A DNA stretch of 64,000 bases from Brassica napus (Eukaryota > Streptophyta > Magnoliopsida > Brassicales > Brassicaceae). The stretch lies in the NCBI RefSeq assembly GCF_020379485.1, contig NC_063442.1, positions 13,452,009 to 13,516,008 on the forward strand. The letters are read 5' to 3'. The translations under genes were made by a program, and so were the position numbers. How positions within the stretch are numbered: position 1 is the first letter of the stretch; each line of letters opens with the position of its first letter. Shown piece after piece: positions 13,729 through 25,671 of this stretch. The notes beneath the pieces were generated by a model. The model did no database searches. It saw only the letters and a program-made list of their open reading frames with translations, and was not told where the DNA came from.

Positions 13729-15451
13729 TTCTCGCTTTAAGGAAGCTCTGCTCTATTGTTTGTTGCTCTTCGTTTAATCCCAATCTGCAAAAATTCATTC
13801 TATAAATAGACATAAAGAATCCAAACGTTTTTACACGTTCTCTCTAGAGTTACCACAAATATAAACTTTTTGTTTCTTCTCTATGAAAATTATTGCCCAA
13901 ATGCCTAAACTTTCATCATGACATTGTTGATTTTAATGCTACCACTAAAAGGTAAGTGCCCATTTAGAGTTTAAAGTTCAAAACTAAAGTTACTTTTAAA
14001 ACTTTACCGAACTTTTTTTGGTTTCACAGACTTACCAACTTGACCAAGTTCGTTACGTTTCACGTACGGTGGAGACAGGAGACGACGACTGAAACTGTGG
14101 AACATTTGAGTCAAGAATTTACAAATAAATATGAAAGTGCTCGTTGATTTATAAAGATCAATGACTGAGGAGTGTGAGACAGCCAAATTTTTCAAACTGC
14201 AGTATCGTGACGTGCTAGACATTTTTGCTCACTTGTGTGTAAAAAACGTTGCAGTTTGTGTTTGTAGGAAACTGGAAGTTTTAGGTGGCAAAATATTCGT
14301 GTGTTATCCCTTGTCTGAGCTCCTCATTTTGTGTTTGGCCTAACTTTAAATGTCCCGACAATTGTAGTATCCAGATTTTATGAATATCCAAACACTAGAC
14401 ATTTAGTTAGTTGCAAAGTAGTATAAAAAGAAACTTAATTCAAATAGAAACATAGCGGATCAGGGATAGTGGGATACTATAAAAATTCAAATCACTTACT
14501 CTGCACTTAGCTCTACCAAATTACTGTGCACCGAGCTCTACCATTTGTAGAAATTTTATTTTAATCACCTGTATATCTATCTATATATACACAATTACAT
14601 TTTTTTTTACAATTTTACCAAAATTATTATGTAAGTAAACATCTTTCATATTTATTTTTATTAGCAAATTAAATCAACATTTCTTCTAATATTGTTTTGG
14701 TATCATAACATCAATGAAATGTAGAAAAAAATGAATTTGTGATCTGATCCAATATAATCTGAAAACTAATATATTTAAATTTTAAAGAGATCCATTCAAA
14801 ATTTTGGTTTCAATTTTTGAGTAATTGCATTCAATAATAAAAATGTATTTTAAGAAAGTGTTTAATTATTTTTAGAAAGGTTACGTGTTCTAAAATGTTA
14901 TGAAGATCAACTTAGACTTTTTCATGAAAAGATATTCTTGTTTACATAGTTTTTTAAAATTTTAATTATTTTATAGATCAAATTTGTTATTTGATCGAAA
15001 TAATTGTTTCTCGAATCTGCATCGAGACATCATAAAATATCTAGAATTTCCAGCAAATTGGCTTTTAAGGGTACATGAGGACAAATTTTGAAAACAGACA
15101 ACCCAAAGCTGCTAAGTGCTAAGTCACTCATTTCTTACGTAAGTGAAAGCCTGTTGGGATCCGGTATTGACACCACCAGCTATCCCAATATCTTTTTCAA
15201 TGGAACTGTGGGTGGGATTGTGGGACATGTCAATTATTTCCAGTTATACAAATTTTGTTCTATAAACAGAAATCAAATTTAGTCCCATTTTAAGAGATCA
15301 CTAAAACCAACCAGCACATTTGTAACTGAGAACTAATAAGTATCTTCGGTTTGGTTTTGATCCGATTAGTTTTATTTAAGTTACCAACCAAAAGAAGAGC
15401 TCAAAAAGAAACGCACACAAAACTCTCCAAGGAAATAAATCTGAAAAACTT
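13729..15451. other. Intergenic, promoter side of BBE-like gene
   Basis: No additional gene seen. The first few hundred bases upstream of 13728 should hold the promoter of the two-exon BBE-like gene. The rest is AT-rich with only short chance reading frames. Confidence 0.5.
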
Positions 15452-17053
15452 TTACATAACATCAACAGATTTGAGAACTGGAATACTCTGCTCATCACAG
15501 AAGAAATCCATTGGGTCAACACTCGTTTTCACCGCCACCAATCTATCGAAATTGTTCTTGAAATACTTCACTCCCCAAATCTTTCCCTCTTCGTACTTGG
15601 TCTTCATATTCATCCCAACGTTATACATCCCCAAATCAACATCTCTAAAATTAACATAAGCTCCTCTTGGTGATTTTGAAACATAAGGAGTCATAAAATC
15701 GTATAAACTCTCGACCCATCTCATATATATCTCTGTATCATTCTTGTTCTTGTCTTCTTCTTCTTTCCAATAAGCCAAATACTGAATCTCATAGAGGTTC
15801 CCTCCTCTATGTGGGAATGGTATTTCATTTTCCGCAATCTCACTCATTCTCCCACCAAATGGAGTGAGTATGATCTTTGCTAGCCTAGCCTCTGGCGCGT
15901 AGGCTCGCTTCCAAAGCTCACGAATAGCAGTTTTTGGTATCGGTTTTTGAATAAAATCGTCTTTGCCCTTGAAAGATCTCGACGTACGCTTACGCTCCGT
16001 AAGAGTATTCATTGATTCTCCTTTAATAAACCAGAGAACTGACTCAATCCAACTCATCTCTCTACAATCTCCTATCTTAAGACCTAGTTCCGGAAACTTC
16101 TCTTCTATTAACGTTAATAAATCGCTTACCGGACCAAGATAAAGTCCAGGGAACGAAGCGTAAACTGCTGTGTCGTTAGATCTCTGCAGCATAGCTCTAA
16201 TGAAAAGATTATCAGGAACCTTATCCGCGATATACTGCCAATTGTTGATGGTTCGGACAGCCTCCTTCTCAGATGTTTTCGTGACGTCAAAGACAGTTAC
16301 TACTGTCGGAACATCGACCAATCTAATCTTCCATGCTAAGACAACGCAGAAACTCGACCCTCCACCTCCACGTATAGCCCAAAACAAATCCTCACCCATG
16401 CCTTGTCGGTCAAGAAACCTTCCACTCGAGTCGACTATATGCGCGTCAATTACATTATCTGCAGATAAACCGTATCTTCTCATCAATGTACCGTACCCTC
16501 CACCTCCGAACTGCCCTCCTACGCCGACGGTGGGGTAAAGACCGGCCGGGAAGGCTAGTGATTTGCTCAATTTCCCAATCTCGTAGTACAATTCACCAAT
16601 TGTAGCTCCGGTTTGAACCCAACCGGTCCGGTTATCAACATCTAGTGTAATAGACCGGAGATTTCTCATATCAATGACAACGAACGGTCCGGTTCTGGCG
16701 ATGTACGAGAATCCCTCGTAGTCATGACCACCACTCCGTGTCCTGACGTGGATATCGTGAAGCCGTGCGCATTTAATCGTCGATTGAACATCGGTGGCTT
16801 GAACCGGAGTGATGATTGAGATCGGTTTAGGTGCTTCGAGAACCGAGAATCTTGGATTCTGTATGGAAGAATTCAAGATTGAGAAGAAAGAAGGGTCTTC
16901 AGAGGTGTGTATGACTCTAGGTTCGACGGTGAAGTCGTTTATCCCGCGAGAGAGACAGCTGAGAAAGTTTTCGTGATTGGATAGATGAGCAAGAGTAAGA
17001 TTCAACAGAATGAAATGAGTAAAGAGAGAAAGCCGAAAGCTGAAGAACTCCAT
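15452..17053 (-). CDS. BBE28-like FAD oxidase lacking the second flavin-linking Cys
   Basis: Single-exon gene, 533 residues, with an N-terminal signal peptide (MEFFSFRLSLFTHFILLNLTLA), FAD domain and BBE C-terminal motif (YVNFRDVDLGMYN, then FCDEQSIPVL). The flavin-linking His is present (RTRSGGHDYEGFSY). At the position of the second linker the sequence reads FPAGLYPTVGVGG, so Tyr replaces Cys and FAD should be attached only through His. From memory this exchange, with an intronless gene, marks the Brassicaceae-specific BBE28 type (At5g44440). These secreted enzymes have an altered active site, and their physiological substrate is unclear. It is transcribed in the same direction as the neighbouring BBE-like genes. 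The upstream region has two tandem G-boxes. Confidence 0.9.
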   Translation of the reverse strand: MEFFSFRLSLFTHFILLNLTLAHLSNHENFLSCLSRGINDFTVEPRVIHTSEDPSFFSILNSSIQNPRFSVLEAPKPISIITPVQATDVQSTIKCARLHDIHVRTRSGGHDYEGFSYIARTGPFVVIDMRNLRSITLDVDNRTGWVQTGATIGELYYEIGKLSKSLAFPAGLYPTVGVGGQFGGGGYGTLMRRYGLSADNVIDAHIVDSSGRFLDRQGMGEDLFWAIRGGGGSSFCVVLAWKIRLVDVPTVVTVFDVTKTSEKEAVRTINNWQYIADKVPDNLFIRAMLQRSNDTAVYASFPGLYLGPVSDLLTLIEEKFPELGLKIGDCREMSWIESVLWFIKGESMNTLTERKRTSRSFKGKDDFIQKPIPKTAIRELWKRAYAPEARLAKIILTPFGGRMSEIAENEIPFPHRGGNLYEIQYLAYWKEEEDKNKNDTEIYMRWVESLYDFMTPYVSKSPRGAYVNFRDVDLGMYNVGMNMKTKYEEGKIWGVKYFKNNFDRLVAVKTSVDPMDFFCDEQSIPVLKSVDVM

Positions 17054-17288
17054 TTTTTATGCATAGACTGAGGATAGACGGGAAAGATGGATATGAAGTA
17101 CTGTATGTTTTCTTCTTTTTTATTTTCATATCTCTATTATTAAAGAGATGTGGGCTACATACAATTCTTTTTGTAAAAAAACTGATTCCATTCGACCAAA
17201 ATACGAATGATGTTACTCAGGATGTTACTAAAGAACATGATTGGTTTGGTTCCTTTTCTGACAATTATTCTGCAGCTTGTTGAGTGTT

Positions 17289-17351
17289 ACCAACGTCACG
17301 TGTCTGCCCACTCTTGCAGCCACCAACCTCACGTGTCTGCCCACTCTTGCA
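17289..17351. promoter_or_regulatory. Tandem 33-bp repeat with two G-boxes
   Basis: Two near-identical copies of accaacNtcacgtgtctgc (continuing cccactcttgca), 33 bp apart, lie about 240-300 bp upstream of the BBE28-like start. Each contains a CACGTG G-box (17297-17302 and 17330-17335), the core site for bZIP and bHLH factors. One base differs between the copies. The position suits a promoter element, but function is inferred. Confidence 0.5.
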
Positions 17352-19442
17352 TCGAACATTGAGTGAGTTTTTTTTTGTTTAATCTTCTCGTAAATGATAA
17401 AATAGTACTAATATAGTGATAAATAGTAATATTTTATTGAATAAGAAATAATAAAATTTAGGTAAAATGATATTTGAAATAATAATGTTTCAAGGTTTAA
17501 AACATTTTAGATCCAAATACTAACTGCCTATTTGGTAATAGGAACAGCACAAACTGGAAAATAATACATGTATGGCTGCGGTTTGTGAATTATTCAAAAC
17601 GATATTTTAATAGAATAAATGGTGTAGATAGTATTTGATCGGTGAAAATATGATCTACAATACTAAAGATTTATTCGATTTATACAAATAATAATCATTG
17701 TGAATATAATATCTTTAAATCACAAAAAATATATATCACTATAATAGTTCTAATCATAAATTAAATTGTTTGGTGTTAGTTTCATAATATTTTTTGTTTA
17801 TAAAATTTAAATACTACAATTGAACTGAAATACAAATATAACTAATATTTTAGATATATAAATTATATTTTGGGACGACAAAAAAATATAAATAATATTT
17901 TGGGTATTTTGGCATTCATTCATTTTTGGTTCCACTGGGGTATTTTAGATATAAAAATACATAAACCGTTTTAACTATTTAATTATATGAGTATATTAAT
18001 AAATAAAACAGATTTGGATAGATGCATTTAGTATTAAAACAAGAAAATACATTCATATAAATTTTCAAATTTTATTTTTAATATAACTTTAGAAGATGAT
18101 TTTTTATATCTTCTTACATTAATATCTATTATTCATCAAAATTTTAAAATATAAATTTTCTGCACATAAAGACATTCTTACATCAAATCTCAGAGGATTT
18201 ATTGTTCAAAACCAATTGGCATATTTCCCTCACAACAATTGAACCATACTTATAATTAGCTTCTTTTTTCTGTTATAGCTAAAAAAAAAACATACCACAC
18301 TATGTGATCAATTGTTGATTGGTGACAATAGGATAGCGTCCACAAAATACTGCATTGAAGTTGAGCTGGCAAGAAGCGAAGGAAACACTATGAGCACCCT
18401 CTTAAGATAAATAATTTGCAAAAGACATAGGGAAGTTTCGGATCATATTTCATTAGTGTGTGTGACATTCAGACCAGATACTTTTCTATTTTACACTGCT
18501 AAAGAATTAGAGACTGTAACCATTTCGGTTTTAGAATGATGGAACAGAGAGAGTATCATTGCAAACGTATGATCATACAAGCCTTGATAAAATTCTAAGT
18601 TTCCAGCTTGAAGACAAATTGCATCTAAAAGATGAGTAATGTGATATGTTCAATAGTGTATTCTATGACTATAAGAGAATTAAGCCTGATATGAGAATGG
18701 AAGTATAAAGAAGAAAGCTAAACAATCTCAAGGAATAGAGAAGTCAACATTCATAGTTGGCTGAAGTTTAGTCGGCTTAAGAGGAAGTAAATACTCTGAG
18801 CATACCAGAGGGTTTAATGTTATATGGTTTTCTAGGTTATATACATGTATGTTCTCTTTCACATTTCTTATGCTTAATGATGCGTGCAAAGCGAATGTGG
18901 CCATGTGACATTCACCTCTAATCACCATGAGATTGTGACCATGTTTTTTTAAGCATCTTCTAATAGGTTTGGATTATCATACACGATTGAGTCGCTAATT
19001 CATGTAAGTCAATCTCATTGACTTTTTTAATTGCAAGTATTAAGCAAAATATATTTAAGAAAAGAAAGAAAAAAGTATAGTTGTTTTATGTTTCAAGTTT
19101 GGAGATCAATGCAACAACTTAACGAAAGGCTTCTTAACTGCAAAAATGATCCATATGGAGCAACTACGATTCAGATTACAAATCATCATTCGAAGAGTAT
19201 CGTTATCCTCTAGCTAATGTGAAAATTCTAGTCCATATATCATGAAGTTCGGACAAATTATCAGACAACAAACAATAAGGTGCTTAAAAATTAAGGCGAG
19301 GTCAGGAGATTCGAACATGCCAAAACCAAACTACGTGACTGTGAAACATTCGTGAAGCAGACAAGCCTTGATTCACATATCTTTGATAGCTTCTCTCTTT
19401 AAATCAAGATTAAAAACTCGTAAAACACAAACCAGTAGCCTA
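17352..19442. other. AT-rich intergenic region
   Basis: No supported gene. Short reading frames at 18728-18928 and 19031-19213 show no recognisable domain. The region between the BBE cluster and the methyltransferase gene may contain old repeats that I cannot classify. Confidence 0.4.
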
Positions 19443-21114
<1,672 letters not shown>

Positions 21115-21723
21115 TTTTTGTTTAATTATTGGGCTTTCTTTTAGGGTTCTGTAGATTTTAATTTAATTTTTTTTGTCACCATTTTCATATGTTTTATTAT
21201 CATTTTAAACATTTAGATAAATGGTGATAAATTTTTAAATGATAAATATATATGTTATTATAATTTGATTTCATAGTATCGTAAGATGTCAATCTATTAT
21301 TAAAAATGTATTGAAATTAAGCTACTTAATTATAGTAAGAATTTAAATATTTTTTAATCAATTTATGATGTTTTTACATTTTGTAGTAACTAGTTTAATT
21401 ATTAATAAATTTTATTTTTATAATAAATTAAATAGTATATAAATATGTTGATGCATCTAATATGTATTTTGTTATTCCCCAAAATTTATCCAGTTGTATA
21501 AGAAAACTATTCAGCAGTTTTCATTCGATTAAGTGATGTTTACCAATAGAGTCAAAGAGTTTGGTTCATTGATGGATCTTATTGTACACAAAAACTAATC
21601 ATATTAAAAAGATTTAAAAATGACGACAATTATATTGTAAAATATGGTAGGAATTATAGAAACATACAAAAGAGAAGTAGTTGATGAATTGATTCTCATT
21701 CTCCTAAGCATTAACCAACAAGT

Positions 21724-22082
21724 AAGAGCATTTTTAAGAGATACTCAAATCCTCAAATTTTAAGGTTTTTTTTCGAATCCTCAAATTTTGAGTATCTGAA
21801 CAGTGAAACCTCAAATTAAAGGTTTTACTATTCGGGTCTTCAAAACACTATTTACTTTTCATTTAAATATTTATATATATATATATATATATATGTATTA
21901 TTAATAAATAAAATACACTAATATGTTCAAATAAAATAAAAACTAATATGAACTAATGAGTACATTGTATGAGAACACCTGTGAGTAGTTTATATTTTCA
22001 ATTGTTATGAATTAATGTATATTTTATGTTATTATTTATGTATATCGTGTTCTAATAAATTGTATTTATAAATATTGAGTTT
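21724..22082. repeat. Truncated copy of a MITE
   Basis: Left part of the terminal-inverted-repeat element seen complete at about 28007-28598. It starts gagcattttta and is cut at 22082 by the tandem-duplication junction. Confidence 0.5.
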
Positions 22083-22285
22083 AACTCTTTACCCTCGGAA
22101 TCTACGCCACTAACTTCCATTGGATCCAACGAGCGAGTTAAGACGCTTCTTAGTTCTCTTCTCCGGTGACGCAGTGACGGTGGCAAGCCAGACGTCGTCG
22201 TCGTCGACGGCGGCGGGATATGGTTTGGGTGGTTGCAGTGGGAGTATCCAGTGGAAACAAATGGGCTGTAAAGAGAAAGAGACAT
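22083..22285 (-). pseudogene. Duplicated head of the N-terminal methyltransferase gene
   Basis: Starting at 22285 the minus strand encodes MSLSLYSPFVSTGYSH and continues nearly identically to the first 67-68 residues of the methyltransferase gene, with a few substitutions. It then stops being homologous at the duplication junction (22083) and runs into unrelated codons and a stop. It has the original start and its own promoter copy but no catalytic domain. If transcribed it would read leftward into the true gene, giving a long leader with a 77-codon upstream frame. Confidence 0.85.
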
Positions 22286-22695
22286 TTTTTTAATTATTGG
22301 GCTTTCTTGTAGGGTTCTGTAGATTTTAATTTAATTTTTTTTTGTCAACATTTTCATATGTTTTATTATCATTTTAAACATTTAGATAAATGGTGATAAA
22401 TTTTTAAATGATAAATATCTTTATATATAAAGAAGGGTTTCAATCCCTCCTGGTGATGCCACCTAGGAATCCAGGTCACAAATTCATGTGATGTAATGGC
22501 TACACGTGTCTATTTAAATGAAACTCTGTGTTTCATTAAGTCGTGTGTGTTATTCGTGTGGGCTTTAGTTATAATTGGGCTTTCGATTAATTTCTGAGAA
22601 TAACAGCTCGCTTATCATCTCCGCCTAGATGAAACGACGTGTTTTCGTTTAGGGTTAAACCTGTTTTCTTCTTCGCCTCTCCAGAGCTCAAGCGA

Positions 22696-24300
22696 CAATG
22701 GTGATTCTGAAAGTCCGAAGAGACAAATCGTCGTCCAGAGACTCCGAATTACGCTTCGTTACAGTCGTTTTGAGTTCATTCCTATCCTTCCAGACGTTTC
22801 GACGCCACATTCATCGCCTTTAAGATACATCTTAACTCCATCGAGGCTCATCAAAGACGATGCCACATTCAATGTTACTTTTATCTGTTCAAGGAGGTGA
22901 TTTCAGACCTATAAATAAGTAGTCCTTTATCTCTAGAATATCATATCACAGTTTCTGATACTTAAAAAAAACTCAATCCCAGTAGAATGGAAATTCATAT
23001 GTTATTCTCCATGATCTTAAGGCTGGCCAGTGTTCTTCCATGGTGGAGTCCGATTGCTGAGATTCGGGGAGGGTGGGTCCAAATGTCAAGCGTGGTGGGG
23101 AGTAGATGGGGTTGACATGCTCCTCCTTGATGCTGAGGTTACTTTTATATAAAATCTTAAAAGATAGTGTTTTAACAATTCCGGTGACAAATCTATACCT
23201 TTTTATTCATCGTACAATCAAACTTTTTATCCCACTCTTTGTTTAATATCTTTGATTATTTTTCCAATGTATGTGGTTGCTCAGATCTTAAATCTCTTAA
23301 TCATAGTGTTTTGGTATCATATTTTTCCTCTTTGCAATATGATTTGAATCTGTTGTTTATTATTATTTTTTTGTTGGTAATCGTTTTCAGGCAACACTTA
23401 TTCAAGTGTTCATTGTCTTCCCACTAGCAAGCGACTGGGTTCTATGTTTTACTTTGATTCCACTTGGTGTTATCAAAACTATAGGCCCTCCGAGGAAGTG
23501 ATTTTTAAGTTATTACAACCACATTCAGTTTCTCATGTTCTTTATCCATAACACCCTCATTCAACTTTCCATCACTTAAGGCTGGTCTCGAGAAACACTG
23601 GGAACAACCCAGATCCTTCATTGCTGGAGGATATGCCAAGGTTGAACCACTGAGCATATCTGAGCTGAATGAGTTCGTCATCACAGCCGAGCCTCAGGTT
23701 GTACAGAATTTTTTTTTTGTTCTACATTTTCGTTGTCTAGATCATGAATGTGATTCTAACAATATTGCAATGTAGGAGATTGAATTTGTCTGCACTGGAA
23801 TGGTGAGTGAAATCAAGATGGACAAAGGCTGGTGTTACGTTTCCTGCTCCAGGTGCACAAGAATCTCCAAAGAACTGTCTCATTTTTGACTTGCGTGTCC
23901 TGCAACAACACATGCGTTTTTGGAGTGCTCCGGTATACTGGATCATTTGTTTTTCCCCGTTTTGAAAATTCTCACATACAGTCAAAATGGTTTTCATACA
24001 ATTTATTACAAGGTACCGGGTGGAGATGAGCATTGCTGACGACACAGATGAGGGTCTATTTGTGGCTTTCGATGGAGTACGTAGCATTATCTAACGCTGG
24101 CATTGAAGGTTACAAATGTGTGGAAATCTCATCTGCATGAACATCCTCCATTGGTCCTGCCACCAAGAAGCCTCGCCTTTCAACAATTTTGAATGTGGTC
24201 AAGAAGGTACGAAAGGCTTAAGGGAACATGACGGAGTTTCTAGAGTCAGTTTTATTCTTTCAATTATGCTTAGCCATCAATGTTATTTTTTTAACTTTGA
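22696..24300 (+). pseudogene. Degenerate replication protein A 70-kDa-like fragment
   Basis: Broken RPA large-subunit-like sequence inside Helitron A. Around 22999-23135 interrupted frames resemble an OB-fold segment (HDLKAGQCSSMVES, then NVKRGGE). Around 23755-24085 lies the C-terminal zinc-ribbon OB fold: GWCYVSCSRC, a frame change, then KNLQRTVSFLTCVSCNN and GVLR. After an intron with GT/AG borders (about 23932-24012) comes YRVEMSIADDTDEGLFVAFD. RPA binds single-stranded DNA during replication and repair, and plant Helitrons are known to carry RPA-like genes. Multiple stops and frameshifts show it is not functional. Confidence 0.7.
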
Positions 24301-24329
24301 ATTCTCGAGTCAGATTTCCTCTTTGAATA

Positions 24330-25640
24330 GTGCTTAGGCATCAATGTTTTTCTTCTTCAAATTTTCTCCTCATCTAGAGTTTGCTATGTTTTTTCTTAGC
24401 TATCGTGAAAATGGTCTTCAGTTTCAGGCATACTCTGAGTTTAAAACCGAAGAATACAAATATACAATACTCTGCGTTCGGTCGTAGATACATTTCATAA
24501 TAAGCTAACGACAAATAATAAAGCATAACTAAATAACCAATGGCTCAAGATTGAAAATACACTTTTTCCTTCTACAATTTATAAAGCCATTCAAAAACAT
24601 ATATATTGAGTTTAAGAACCCGCCACAATACCCAAGTAATTACTACACAATCAAAAGATACATCCACCCAACTTAGACGATATACTTAATCAACTTCCAC
24701 TTCTTACATCCATGTAAATTATCTACCAAAAAACCGAGATGTAACGTTCCAGAGCTAAACGAAAAGACTGCTCCATTAAAAATAAATAAGCATTAAGCAC
24801 CACTGAAACTTTATATTCCATAAATTCCAAAATTAAATAAAACACACAAATTTTAGAAAAGCTTTAGTTTCTTATTTATAAGTAAATTCTTCTCTTAGTT
24901 CAATATATTTATAAATAATTTTACAAATAAAATTAGTAAAATTATATTTTAAAATAATAATTATATAGAATGATACATTTAAAACTATATTTAATTGTAC
25001 ATATATATCTATTTGTATAAAAGTAGAAGGAGAGAGGATATTCAGCTTTATTTTTTTTAATATTTGTGTTTTGTTTCGTTTTTAGTAGAGATTGATTTTA
25101 AATATTTGGTTGTTCCAATGATTATGGATATTCAGAATTTTTTATTCTGTCGCTAATGAATCAAATTAAATTTAATAGATAAAATATTCAGCCATACTCA
25201 TAATAATACACCTCAATACATCTTTATAGCTACGATCTAACCATTTTTATTACAAATTACTCTAAGCACTCACTGTAAACATGTCTTCACAGCTGGAAGA
25301 ACATGCTTATCAACAAGACATTGAAATAATTCTAAATTACCTAATGACTTATATTTTATAACATATAAATATAAATTATATAAATATAAATATAAATACA
25401 AATATATGTTGAACAAAACAAAATACGAACACATAATTAACTTTATAGGAAAACTCGGCCGTAGCAAATTATAAGAATAATACAAGTATTAGAAAATGTA
25501 AAATAATTATATAATAAAAAATAAATTTCTTTATTAGCTAGATAAAGATGTGACTTTTAATAAAAATTAAAAAAATGAATAATAAATTTATTTTAGAATA
25601 ATTTTCACAATTTAAGATAAATTTTTTAAAAAAAAATTAT
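24330..25640. other. Non-coding 3' part of Helitron A
   Basis: AT-rich Helitron body without recognisable genes between the RPA-like fragment and the 3' hairpin. Confidence 0.5.
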
Positions 25641-25671
25641 TTCCCGCCCGTAGGGCGGGCCGACCCTAGTA

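Larger units (their letters stand above)
22418..25669 (+). mobile_element. Helitron A (carries RPA-like fragment)
   Basis: Begins TCTTTATATATAAAG directly after an A. It ends with a GC-rich hairpin (cccgcccgtagggcggg, 25643-25659) followed by CTAG and then T, the hallmark of Helitrons inserted between A and T. No terminal inverted repeats or target duplication. It is about 3.25 kb and has no Rep/helicase ORF, so it is non-autonomous. The ends are confirmed by the uninterrupted tandem copy. Confidence 0.85.

Noticed and set aside
21840..21900. Functional AT-rich element (similar TA runs at 26960, 28171, 30116, 63520)
   Set aside because: Simple (AT)n microsatellites scattered through AT-rich DNA; nothing links them to a function.
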